Of a DNA stretch of 14,001 bases, positions 7,408 through 13,697 are shown piece after piece. Under the pieces are notes generated by a model, which ran no database searches, was not told the origin of the DNA, and saw only the letters and a program-made list of their open reading frames with translations. The stretch spans positions 1 to 14,001 of the forward strand of contig DATMQA010000148.1 of the NCBI GenBank assembly GCA_035566895.1, given 5' to 3'. Each line of letters opens with the position of its first letter. Position 1 is the first letter of the stretch. The translations under genes and the position numbers were made by a program. Source of the DNA: DATMQA01 sp035566895. GTDB taxonomy: Bacteria > Verrucomicrobiota > Verrucomicrobiia > Limisphaerales > UBA8199.

Positions 7408-7438
7408 AAAAAAACCCCGCCGGATGGAACCAGCGGGG
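7408..7438 (-). terminator. Intrinsic terminator after rpsI
   Basis: On the minus strand a 9-bp stem (CCCCGCTGG with CCGGCGGGG, one T-G wobble) closes a 6-base loop and is followed directly by seven T. It lies about 20 bp after the rpsI stop. This is the cleanest rho-independent terminator in the window and should end most rplM-rpsI transcripts before argC. Confidence 0.85.
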
Positions 7439-7458
7439 CTTGACGAATCTCAATCCGC

Positions 7459-7875
7459 TTAGCGCTTGCTGTATTGGAAGCGTTTGCGGGCGCCCGGCTG
7501 GCCGTACTTCTTGCGCTCGCGCATGCGCGGGTCGCGGGTCAGCAGTCCCTCGGCCTTCAAAATGGGCCGCAGGTTGGCATCCACCGTCAGCAGCGCCCGG
7601 GCCAGGCCATGACGCACCGCGCCGGCCTGCCCGTTGGGTCCACCGCCAGTGACGGTGATTTGGGCATCGAATTTGTCGGCGGTGCCCGTCGCCCGCAGCG
7701 GCTGCGACGCGGCCGAGCGCAAGGCCTCGGCGGGAAAGTAGTTTTCAAAAGGCCGCCCATTGACCACCAGCTTGCCGGTGCCGGCGGCCAGCCGCACGCG
7801 CGCTACCGCCGTCTTGCGTCGGCCGGTGCCGAGGTGCTGCGGCGGTTTGACTTCGGGAATTTTGAGATCGGACAT
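7459..7875 (-). CDS. rpsI: 30S ribosomal protein S9 (uS9)
   Basis: S9 binds the head of the small ribosomal subunit and its C-terminal tail reaches the P-site tRNA. The 138-aa product has GTGRRKTAVARVRL near residue 16, the core VNGRPFENYF, ITVTGGGPNGQAGAVRHGLA (residues 73-92), and the invariant basic tail ending ARKRFQYSKR, so the C-terminus is complete. Residues 1-15 form a short extension before the domain, common in this protein. It follows rplM by 39 bp on the same strand, the near-universal L13-S9 pair, and is closed by a strong terminator. No clear Shine-Dalgarno sequence is visible before ATG 7875, so translation may rely on the rplM transcript. Confidence 0.97.
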   Translation of the reverse strand: MSDLKIPEVKPPQHLGTGRRKTAVARVRLAAGTGKLVVNGRPFENYFPAEALRSAASQPLRATGTADKFDAQITVTGGGPNGQAGAVRHGLARALLTVDANLRPILKAEGLLTRDPRMRERKKYGQPGARKRFQYSKR

Positions 7876-7914
7876 ACCAGGACAGTCGATGGTTTAAGGT
7901 TGTTGTTGCCAGCG

Positions 7915-8349
7915 TTATTTCGCGACGGCGAGCGGTTCGGGTTTTTGGGCGGCATGCGGGTGCTGGTCGCCTTTGAAGACCTTCAGTTTGGTCATCAGGA
8001 CGCGGCCCAGGCGGTTTTTCGGGACCATGCCCCGCACCGCGTGAGTAATGAGTTTCTCCGGGTGCCGGGCTCGCACCTGCTCGACGGACCTGTATTTCTC
8101 ACCGCCTTTCCAGCCGGAGTAAGTCATGAACTTTTTGTTCGTCTCCTTCTTGCCGGTCAGGACGACCTTCGCCGCATTGATCACGATGACGAAATCACCC
8201 GCATCCAGGTGCGGGGTATAAACCGGCTTGTTTTTCCCGCGCAAAATATTGGCGACCTGGGCGGCCAAACGGCCCAGCACCGCCCCCTCGGCGTTTATGA
8301 CGTGCCATTTGCGCTGGTCCAGATTCACTTTCGGCAGATGTGTTTTCAT
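7915..8349 (-). CDS. rplM: 50S ribosomal protein L13 (uL13)
   Basis: L13 is an early-assembling protein of the large ribosomal subunit. The 144-aa product is of normal length. Seen: VNLDQRKWHVINAEGAVLGR (residues 8-27), LAAQVANILRGKNKPVYTPH, GDFVIVINAAKVVLTGKK, and the signature MVPKNRLGRVLMTKLKVFKG near the C-terminus. It is the first gene of the rplM-rpsI unit. AGGA lies 6 bp before the ATG and a good sigma-70-type promoter lies just upstream, facing away from guaB. Confidence 0.97.
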   Translation of the reverse strand: MKTHLPKVNLDQRKWHVINAEGAVLGRLAAQVANILRGKNKPVYTPHLDAGDFVIVINAAKVVLTGKKETNKKFMTYSGWKGGEKYRSVEQVRARHPEKLITHAVRGMVPKNRLGRVLMTKLKVFKGDQHPHAAQKPEPLAVAK

Positions 8350-8375
8350 CTCAAATCCTGATCAAAAGAGGGCTG

Positions 8376-8403
8376 AAAATAGCAAACAAAACCCCCAAGT
8401 CAA
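8376..8403 (-). promoter_or_regulatory. Sigma-70-type promoter for rplM-rpsI
   Basis: On the minus strand TTGACT and TATTTT are separated by 16 bp. The predicted transcription start is about 20 bp before the rplM ATG, leaving a very short leader containing AGGA. The placement fits a strong housekeeping promoter; prediction only. Confidence 0.6.
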
Positions 8404-8503
8404 TAGATTCTTTGCGGTTTTTCGCAACTGCCACAGCCCAACCGCCTGCCTCATCCGCTCTTTCCGGCTTGCCAACGCCAGCCCGGCTCAGGCATTTTCC
8501 GAC

Positions 8504-10069
8504 ATGGCAGCAACAAAAGAGTCCGAAAATCTCGACACGAAGTTTTACCAGCCGGCCGACCTCTTTTTCCAGGCCTTTACCCACATCGGCTTAACCTTCG
8601 ACGACGTCACCCTGGCGACGCTCTATTCCGAGGTCCTCCCGCGCGAAACCCAGCTCGACACCCGGCTGGCTGACACCTTGCAGCTTAACATCCCGGTGGT
8701 CTCCTCGGACATGGACACCGTCACTGAGTCGCGGATGGCGATCGCCATGGCGCTCAATGGCGGGTTGGGCCTGATTCATTACAATATGCCGGAGCGCGAG
8801 CAGCTCTCCGAGGTCAGCCGCGTCAAGAACCATGTCCACGGGCTCATCCAGGAACCGATCAAGGCCTTGCCGGAGCAGTTAATCGGGGACGTGTTGGCGC
8901 TCATCGAGAAGAAGCATTTTGCTTTCAGCACTTTCCCCGTGGTGGACATCCAGGGCAAACTCGTCGGTCTTCTCCCCGGCCATGTCGTCAAACAACGCTA
9001 CGCCAAACGCAAAGTCGCCGATGCCCTCACTCCGCGTCAACAAATCCAGACACTCAACCGGAAGGAATTGGGCCGCGACCCCATCGCCCGGGCGGACAAG
9101 TTTTTTACCGATCACCCCGGCATACACAAGTTGCTCGTCGTGGATGACCAGGACCGCCTGCACGGTCTGTTCACGATGAGCGACGTCGAGCGCATTATCC
9201 AGGAGCGCAATGCCCAATTCAAGCCGGCCCGCGATGCCAACTTCCGCCTGCTCTGCGGCGCGGCGGTCTCGGCCACCCGGAACGCCTTTGGCGAATTGGA
9301 CCGGGACCGCATCCTCGCGCACGTCGGCGGGTTGGTCGAGCGAGGGTTGGATGTGGTGGCCGTTTCCACCGCTCACGGCCACACCAAAGGCGTCGGCGAT
9401 TCGGTGCGGATGCTGCGCGAGGCCTTTCCCAAGCTGGCCATCCTGGCCGGCAACGTTACCAGCGCCGCTGGCGTAGAGTTCCTGGCCGACTGCGGCGCTG
9501 ATGCGATCAAGGTGGGCCAGGGCCCTGGCTCGATCTGCACCACCCGCATTGTGGCGGGCGTGGGTATTCCCCAGATGACCGCGCTTTATATCGCCTCGCG
9601 CGCCGCGCAGAAACGGCGCGTGACCATCGTCGCCGATGGCGGCATTACTAAATCCGGGGACATCGTCAAAGCGTTGACGCTGGCCCAGGCGGTGATTTGC
9701 GGCGGGATTTTTGCCGGCTGCCCGGAGACACCCGGCGAAGTCATGGAGTTCAGCGGCAAGCGCTACAAGCAATACCGTGGGATGGGCAGTCTGGCCGCCA
9801 TGAAGTCAGGCTCGGCGGCCCGTTACGGCCACAACTCCGATCCGGCCCGCAAGGTCGCCCCGGAAGGCGTTGAAGCCTTGAAAGAAGTCACCGGCTCAGT
9901 GGACCGCGTGCTGGCCCAATTGATTGGCGGTATTCAATCCGGGATGGGCTACCTCGGCGCCGCCAACCTCGCCCAACTCCGCGAGAAGGCCCGGTTCATC
10001 CGCGTCAGCCCCGCTGGCCAGCGCGAAGCCGCCCCGCACGACGTCGTCGAACTCAAAGCCGGAAGTTGA
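8504..10069 (+). CDS. guaB: Inosine-5'-monophosphate dehydrogenase, variant active site
   Basis: IMPDH oxidises IMP to XMP with NAD+, the committed step of GMP synthesis; cytoplasmic, usually a tetramer. The 521-aa product is slightly long because of about 25 N-terminal residues before GLTFDDVTL. Seen: VVSSDMDTVTESRMAIAMA; two CBS-type segments between about 120 and 225 (FPVVDIQGKLVGLL, KLLVVDDQDRLHGLFTMSDV); catalytic loop VGQGPGSICTTR with C345; VADGGITKSGD; flap YRGMGSLAAMKSGS followed by the RY dyad in AARYGHN; GGIQSGMGYLGA. Two departures: the Asp expected in the DxAHG motif is Ser (AVSTAHGHT, S288), and EGVE is followed by ALKEVTG instead of the usual GRVPYKG-like segment. ATG 8504 is chosen because upstream codons lie in the rplM promoter region and over rplM itself. 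It is divergent from rplM. A distinct verrucomicrobial IMPDH clade is the likely explanation. Confidence 0.92.
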   Translation: MAATKESENLDTKFYQPADLFFQAFTHIGLTFDDVTLATLYSEVLPRETQLDTRLADTLQLNIPVVSSDMDTVTESRMAIAMALNGGLGLIHYNMPEREQLSEVSRVKNHVHGLIQEPIKALPEQLIGDVLALIEKKHFAFSTFPVVDIQGKLVGLLPGHVVKQRYAKRKVADALTPRQQIQTLNRKELGRDPIARADKFFTDHPGIHKLLVVDDQDRLHGLFTMSDVERIIQERNAQFKPARDANFRLLCGAAVSATRNAFGELDRDRILAHVGGLVERGLDVVAVSTAHGHTKGVGDSVRMLREAFPKLAILAGNVTSAAGVEFLADCGADAIKVGQGPGSICTTRIVAGVGIPQMTALYIASRAAQKRRVTIVADGGITKSGDIVKALTLAQAVICGGIFAGCPETPGEVMEFSGKRYKQYRGMGSLAAMKSGSAARYGHNSDPARKVAPEGVEALKEVTGSVDRVLAQLIGGIQSGMGYLGAANLAQLREKARFIRVSPAGQREAAPHDVVELKAGS

Positions 10070-10083
10070 GGACAAGTGGAGTT

Positions 10084-10120
10084 GTGGACTGACATTGGGA
10101 TGTTAAATGTTCAGTCCCAC
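10084..10120 (+). terminator. Imperfect hairpin after guaB
   Basis: GTGGACTGACA (10084-10094) pairs with TGTTCAGTCCCAC (10108-10120), with two single-base bulges. It follows the guaB stop by 14 bp and directly precedes an octamer array. There is no T-run, so it is at best a weak or factor-dependent terminator. Confidence 0.35.
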
Positions 10121-10121
10121 C

Positions 10122-10185
10122 TTGTAACTTTGTAACCTTGTAACTTTGTAACCTTGTAACCTTGTAACCCTGTAACTTCGTAACC
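10122..10185. repeat. Octamer array TTGTAACY, 8 units, between guaB and the Ton operon
   Basis: Eight uninterrupted 8-mers: TTGTAACT and TTGTAACC alternating at first, then TTGTAACC twice more, CTGTAACT and TCGTAACC. The same octamer recurs at 13323-13370. It fills the space between two converging transcription units. Confidence 0.9.
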
Positions 10186-10206
10186 GCCCATTACTCCATT
10201 CTTTCT

Positions 10207-10431
10207 TCAGAATTCAATCGCTTCGTTCATCTGCCCGCACTGGGAACAGCGTGACCGGTCCACGTCCGCGTCGTCCGTATAAATATAACCGCAACGGCCA
10301 CAGCGAAAAATGCGGTCTTCGCTCGGAGTCGGCTCGAAGCGCCGGCGGCGCAACTCGGCGTAAAGAGCCAGGCCAGTCAACGCGGCCAGCAAGACCACGA
10401 CGTAGGTTAAAATGAGATCGTGGATGGACAC
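10207..10431 (-). CDS. Small membrane-anchored zinc-ribbon protein, function unknown
   Basis: The product has 74 aa. Residues 6-26 (LILTYVVVLLAALTGLALYA) form one membrane segment, followed by a basic stretch LRRRR that suggests a cytoplasmic C-terminus. The soluble part holds a zinc ribbon: C44-GR-C47 and C62-SQ-C65, 14 residues apart, with FRCGRCGYIYTDD resembling rubredoxin or ribosomal-type knuckles. It starts 13 bp after the TonB-like gene on the same strand and is the last gene of the exbB-exbD-tonB-like unit, so co-expression is likely. I do not recognise a named family. Metal binding is inferred from the four cysteines. The residue pattern and operon position argue for a real gene despite its size. 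Confidence 0.8.
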   Translation of the reverse strand: MSIHDLILTYVVVLLAALTGLALYAELRRRRFEPTPSEDRIFRCGRCGYIYTDDADVDRSRCSQCGQMNEAIEF

Positions 10432-10444
10432 GTCAAGTAACTCG

Positions 10445-11230
10445 TCAGGGGGGTGGTGGATTGGACGGCGCCACGGTCACCGTGTGCCATTCAAAAATCA
10501 GCTTTCCCCAGCTCAGGCCGTCCAATGGGTTGGTCGGCTTTTGCGGCCCGCGGCCAACGAAAGATTCGAATCGCGCCGCCCGGGCCTGTTCCAACGCGAA
10601 ATCATCCGCCTCCTGCGAGCCGCTCCGCGAAAGGGGTGTGAACCCAAACGGCACGCCGCTGGCATCCACCCCCACCTGCACGACGCTACTGGTCAACAGC
10701 TCGGAATTAGTCCAGGAGGGCAGTTTCAGCGGCGTGAGCAACCGCCGGCCGGCCAGCCCATCCGCCAACCGCAAAGTGGATTGCTGCCGGAGCACTTCGG
10801 ATTGGGCGACCTCGGAGGGCGTCAGCGCAGGTTCGGGAGGCGCCGTTCCGTCGAAGGGAATGAAGGAGTTTGTTTCGAGAAATTGTTCAAAAGGCGCGCC
10901 CAGTTGCGCCAGGCTTGGCTCGAGCCAGCGGTTGGATTCGGACCAGACGAAAGGATGCGATTCGACGGGAAGGACCTCCAACCAGGCCGGTCCGGAAAAC
11001 CCCTGCCGATGCGGCAAGGCGAAAAGTGTCGGGTCTTGCAAAGCCAGGAAGTCGGCACCGGTCCGGCCAGCCATTCGCAGGGTCGGTGCCGGCCCGGACG
11101 GACGCGCTGGCCTCGAACCCCGTTCCCCCAGCCAAAAAATCAGGACCAGTTGGACGATGAACACCAGCGCAAGGACACTCCACCACTGGCGGCGATCCCA
11201 GGCTACCGGTTCCACAGCCGCGCCATTCAT
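10445..11230 (-). CDS. TonB-like energy transducer
   Basis: The product has 261 aa. An N-terminal cytoplasmic piece (1-15) is followed by one membrane anchor (about 16-35, WWSVLALVFIVQLVLIFWLG), then a long periplasmic part. The C-terminal region (about 175-255) resembles the TonB C-terminal domain: SVVQVGVDASGVPFGFTPLS, a helix EADDFALEQARAARFESF, and the closing strand KLIFEWHTVTV. The family passes proton-motive force from ExbB/ExbD to outer-membrane receptors. The usual proline-rich spacer is replaced by a Trp/Pro-containing segment without clear PK or PE repeats. The ATG overlaps the exbD-like stop as ATGA, indicating tight coupling. The sequence match is loose; operon context carries much of the call. 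Confidence 0.72.
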   Translation of the reverse strand: MNGAAVEPVAWDRRQWWSVLALVFIVQLVLIFWLGERGSRPARPSGPAPTLRMAGRTGADFLALQDPTLFALPHRQGFSGPAWLEVLPVESHPFVWSESNRWLEPSLAQLGAPFEQFLETNSFIPFDGTAPPEPALTPSEVAQSEVLRQQSTLRLADGLAGRRLLTPLKLPSWTNSELLTSSVVQVGVDASGVPFGFTPLSRSGSQEADDFALEQARAARFESFVGRGPQKPTNPLDGLSWGKLIFEWHTVTVAPSNPPPP

Positions 11231-11646
11231 TGGTGTGCCGCGAGCGGGCGCGGCAAAGTAGCCAGGACCGCGTTGGTGATGCCGGCGTTGAGAGCAAGCA
11301 CCTCCAATTGCGTCAGCATTTCACCCGTCGCCGCGCGATCCCACTCCACGATCAGCGTCAGCGGTTCAGGCGATTGCTTCACCGCCTGGCTCAACCGCTC
11401 CTGCAAAGCCTTCGGCTCGATAGCTTGGTTCTCAAAATAGAGACGGCCATTGGCGTCGAGCGCGACCGCCACTGTCGGTTGGTCGGTTCCCGGCAGGTTA
11501 TCGGCCGTCGGAAGCTGGAGCCGGACCCCAGGAGTATAAACCAGTGAGCCCAGACCCACGAACATGACCAGCAGAAAAAACACCGTCGCAAACGGCGCGG
11601 CATCCAGGTGCCCCCGAAAAATCCGGGCGTTGCGGGGAAATTTCAT
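11227..11646 (-). CDS. exbD: ExbD/TolR family proton-channel subunit
   Basis: The product has 139 aa. A short N-terminus (MKFPRNARIFRGHL) leads to the conserved Asp D15 at the head of the only membrane helix (DAAPFATVFFLLVMFVGLGS), the residue that carries protons in this family. The periplasmic domain follows, with VAVALDANGRLYFENQAI and, near the end, LTLIVEWDRAATGEMLTQLE. ExbD works with ExbB in a 5:2 inner-membrane motor that energises TonB; TolR is the equivalent in the Tol system. Position between an exbB-like gene and a TonB-like gene favours ExbD over TolR. The downstream gene overlaps by 4 bp. Upstream, about 100 bp containing a heptamer array separate it from exbB, and no convincing ribosome-binding site is seen. 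Confidence 0.88.
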   Translation of the reverse strand: MKFPRNARIFRGHLDAAPFATVFFLLVMFVGLGSLVYTPGVRLQLPTADNLPGTDQPTVAVALDANGRLYFENQAIEPKALQERLSQAVKQSPEPLTLIVEWDRAATGEMLTQLEVLALNAGITNAVLATLPRPLAAHQ

Positions 11647-11670
11647 AGCCCAAGCCCAGATGCGCCGGAT

Positions 11671-11742
11671 TTCTGCTTTCTGTTTTCAGCTTTCACTTTC
11701 ACTTGCCGAATTTCTGTTTTCGGCTTTTTGTTTTCAGCTTTT
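11671..11742. repeat. Degenerate heptamer array TTCNGYT between exbB and exbD
   Basis: Units such as TTCTGCT, TTCTGTT, TTCAGCT and TTCACTT, then after a slip TCTGTTT, TCGGCTT, TTTGTTT and TCAGCTT, run through nearly the whole exbB-exbD gap with period 7. The minus-strand transcript would read an A-rich GAAAACAGAAA-type leader before exbD. Confidence 0.75.
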
Positions 11743-11746
11743 CCCG

Positions 11747-12370
11747 TCACTTCGCGGCGCCCTCGGTGACAATATTGACGATCTCAGTCGCGGCTCGTTC
11801 CATGTCCAGCACGATGGAGTTGACGCGGCTCACCAGGTAATTATACCCCGCATGAGCAGGGATGGAAACCCCCAGACCGGCCGCCGCGCAGATGAGCGCT
11901 TTCCAAATCCCGCTGGAAAGGTCACGTACCTGCGCATGGACCCCGGCATCCTGCATGACGTGGAACATATCCATGAAGCCCAGCACCGTCCCCAGCAGTC
12001 CCAGCAGCGGCGCCAACTGCGCGATGGTGGCCAGCAAATTGAGCTTCTCCTCCAGACGCGGCACTTCCGCCAGGCCGGCTTCCTCCAGCGCCTCGCGCAC
12101 CCGTTCGCGGCCATGGTCGCGATTGAGCACCGCCGTCTTGACCAGCCGCGCGACCGGTCCGGGGGTCGCGTCGCAAATCGACACCGCCTCCACCACGTTG
12201 TTCCGTTTGAGCACGGTCCGCACCCCATTCAGAAACTCGGTGGAATTAATTTGCGCGCGATGGAAGTGCAAAAACCGTTCGATGAACACGACGACCGCAA
12301 CGGCGCTGACCAGCAGGAGCACGTACAATACCGGTCCGCCGTTGGCCAACAATGCCGGCAACTTTAGCAT
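11747..12370 (-). CDS. exbB: MotA/TolQ/ExbB family proton-channel protein
   Basis: The product has 207 aa. Three membrane segments are visible: about 11-31 (GPVLYVLLLVSAVAVVVFIE), about 113-135 (ATIAQLAPLLGLLGTVLGFM) and about 157-178 (ALICAAAGLGVSIPAHAGYN). A cytoplasmic loop (35-110) between the first two holds AVSICDATPGPVARLVKTAV. The family hallmark APLLGLLGTVLGF and the third helix with AAGLGVSIPAHAGYNYL are well preserved. ExbB forms the pentameric scaffold of the inner-membrane proton channel that drives TonB. It is the first gene of a four-gene unit with exbD-like, TonB-like and zinc-ribbon genes. A possible promoter lies so close to the ATG that the mRNA may be nearly leaderless. 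TolQ is the alternative name; the TonB-like neighbour favours ExbB. Confidence 0.9.
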   Translation of the reverse strand: MLKLPALLANGGPVLYVLLLVSAVAVVVFIERFLHFHRAQINSTEFLNGVRTVLKRNNVVEAVSICDATPGPVARLVKTAVLNRDHGRERVREALEEAGLAEVPRLEEKLNLLATIAQLAPLLGLLGTVLGFMDMFHVMQDAGVHAQVRDLSSGIWKALICAAAGLGVSIPAHAGYNYLVSRVNSIVLDMERAATEIVNIVTEGAAK

Positions 12371-12376
12371 GCGCCC

Positions 12377-12404
12377 TTTATACTTTCTTGCGCCTGCCGT
12401 TCAA
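12377..12404 (-). promoter_or_regulatory. Candidate promoter of the exbB operon
   Basis: On the minus strand TTGAAC and TATAAA are 16 bp apart. The -10 box ends 6 bp before the exbB ATG, so the transcript would begin at or next to the start codon. This is a match by eye and could be chance. Confidence 0.35.
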
Positions 12405-12497
12405 AGGGCAAAGTTGCCGGTTACAAACCTTGCCTCCATCTGTAATTGCAGTTTAAGTTCCCGGCTGGCAAACTAGGCGCAACAAACAGGACCGTTT

Positions 12498-12854
12498 ATG
12501 AATTCACTAAACAAAGACGAACTCTACCAGAACCTCAGCAGCTTCCTCAAAACCAGGGGCATCGAACTCAAGGACGGCACCTACGCGCAGAGCATCCAGA
12601 AGAGCTGCCATCTCCTTTCGGAGGCGATCAACCTCGGTCACCAGAGTCTCGACCGGGCCAAAACCGAAATCGATAAAAAACTCGAGCAGATGCGCCAGGT
12701 CATCCACGAAAAGACCGCGCCCAGGTCTCCCTTCACCGCGTCTGCCCCCGGGGCCGGCTCAGCCGCTGCCAAACCTGCTTCCTCGACCTCCAAAGCTAAA
12801 TCCGCCAGGCCAGGGGCTCGGGCCAAGGCGAAGGCGCCAAAAAAACGCCGCTGA
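12498..12854 (+). CDS. Small helical protein with basic Ala/Lys-rich tail, function unknown
   Basis: The product has 118 aa. Residues 1-72 look helical and possibly coiled-coil (LNKDELYQNLSSFLKTRGIE; LDRAKTEIDKKLEQMRQVIH). From about residue 78 the chain becomes disordered and rich in Ala, Ser, Pro and Lys, ending KAKAPKKRR. Such tails occur in histone H1-like and other nucleic-acid-binding bacterial proteins, so DNA or RNA binding is a guess. No signal peptide or membrane segment. AGGA lies 6 bp before ATG 12498. It is divergent from exbB; the 127-bp space between them carries both leaders. I recall nothing named that matches the N-terminal part. Confidence 0.75.
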   Translation: MNSLNKDELYQNLSSFLKTRGIELKDGTYAQSIQKSCHLLSEAINLGHQSLDRAKTEIDKKLEQMRQVIHEKTAPRSPFTASAPGAGSAAAKPASSTSKAKSARPGARAKAKAPKKRR

Positions 12855-12902
12855 AAAGCGGGCGTAAAGCCGGGCGTTAGAATCTTTGGGCGTGTTCTAA
12901 AA

Positions 12903-12982
12903 TTGTAGCAGCCGACGCCAGGAGGCTCTGATCTACGGTCAATATGCGCGGAATCAGAGCCTCCTGGCGTCGGCTGCTACAA
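12903..12982. repeat. Perfect 30-bp inverted repeat with 20-bp loop (REP/MITE-like)
   Basis: The left arm 12903-12932 (begins TTGTAGCAGCCGACG, ends GGCTCTGAT) is the exact reverse complement of 12953-12982; the 20-bp loop is 12933-12952. I recall closely similar TGTAGCAGCCGACG...AGGAGGCTC motifs from other verrucomicrobial genomes, which would make it a dispersed family. It has no coding capacity. Without a T-run it is unlikely to be only a terminator. Confidence 0.88.
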
Positions 12983-13020
12983 CAGGGATGATCCTTAGGT
13001 CTCGTGCGGCCCACCGGTGC

Positions 13021-13094
13021 CCGGTGACAGGACGCCTGTTCAGTGAGGCCACCACAACCACAACAACCACGACCCCACCCAACCCTGTCACCGG
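13021..13094. repeat. 11-bp inverted repeat CCGGTGACAGG with 52-bp spacer
   Basis: CCGGTGACAGG (13021-13031) and CCTGTCACCGG (13084-13094) are exact reverse complements. The spacer includes an ACCACAACCAC-rich strand. These could be ends of a small non-autonomous element or chance. Confidence 0.5.
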
Positions 13095-13247
13095 ACCAAT
13101 ACGTGGTCATAACTAAATTAGCACAGATTGCGTTTTCCGTCCAAGGGTCCAAGTCAGAAGTCTCTGATCTTTCTGAGAACCGCGTGTCATTCAGGCAACT
13201 CAATCGGCTCAAAGTTGTCATTTAACCCATTGGCAGTGCCCTTGTAG

Positions 13248-13267
13248 GCCGCGTGCCCCAACGCGGC
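13248..13267. repeat. GC-rich hairpin GCCGCGT/ACGCGGC
   Basis: A 7-bp perfect stem closes a GCCCCA loop. The surrounding TGTAGGCCGCGTGCCCCAA also looks to me like a dispersed motif of these genomes, by memory only. Confidence 0.55.
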
Positions 13268-13322
13268 GCTTCTGCAGGTTTTTCAGCAGTCCGATAGGCG
13301 TAAGCGTGCGCTCATATAACTC

Positions 13323-13370
13323 GTGTAACCATGTAACCTTGTAACCATGTAACCTTGCAACTTTGTAACC
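13323..13370. repeat. Octamer array NTGTAACC, 6 units
   Basis: GTGTAACC, ATGTAACC, TTGTAACC, ATGTAACC, TTGCAACT and TTGTAACC follow without gaps. Unit and period are those of the array at 10122-10185, about 3.1 kb away. Confidence 0.88.
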
Positions 13371-13487
13371 CTATTCGCCCGCCAACTATGCGCCATTACG
13401 CATCCTTCTAAATTATACCTGCCAAAAGTTTGTAACCACCAAACCTGTTTTAGGCATCCGTACTGCTCATTTTTCCCGCTGGCTGCA

Positions 13488-13693
13488 TTAGCTGGGCCGC
13501 CATACCCGCGACCCGCTCAAGCGGCGAACGCCAGGGCCGGACAATTTCAGGCCGGCCCGGACGCCAACCGCGCCGCCCGAATCGATGTATATCTGCACAT
13601 TCTGCTTGAAGTTGTAGTAAAGGTAGGACCCGGAGGGATCCCAAATCCCAGGTTTCGCTTCGCCCGCCGCTTGGTCCTTACCTCCCCCCGAAT
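13488..13693 (-). pseudogene. Possible decayed coding fragment
   Basis: One minus-strand frame without a start codon reads AKPGIWDPSGSYLYYNFKQN, then VQIYIDSGGAVGVRAGLKLS, before a stop at 13488-13490. The aromatic and glycine pattern looks protein-like, perhaps from a secreted or surface protein, but I cannot name a family. The frame begins in the heptamer array next to the gene at 13727. It may be the tail of a lost gene or pure chance. Confidence 0.25.
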
Positions 13694-13697
13694 TTAC

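Noticed and set aside
7474..8361. Plus-strand frame of 295 codons
   Set aside because: It is antisense to rpsI and rplM; no independent evidence.
8412..8427. Small hairpin TTGCG/CGCAA between rplM and guaB
   Set aside because: Only 5 bp of stem, no T-run in a useful place; could be chance. An operator cannot be argued from one copy.
10122..10185. Octamer array as a CRISPR array
   Set aside because: Units are 8 bp and directly adjacent, with no spacers and no cas genes in the window.
10412..11440. Plus-strand frame of 342 codons, with another of 266 codons inside it
   Set aside because: They lie antisense to the exbD-like and TonB-like genes; low-complexity composition and no motif.
12903..12982. 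Inverted repeat as a simple intrinsic terminator for the basic-tail protein gene
   Set aside because: A 30-bp perfect stem with a 20-bp loop and no T-tract is unlike intrinsic terminators; a dispersed element fits better.
12877..13221. Minus-strand frame of 114 codons in the gene-poor stretch
   Set aside because: It runs through the 30-bp inverted repeat, has no ribosome-binding site, and its composition (many Cys, Arg, Ser) is atypical of the real genes here.
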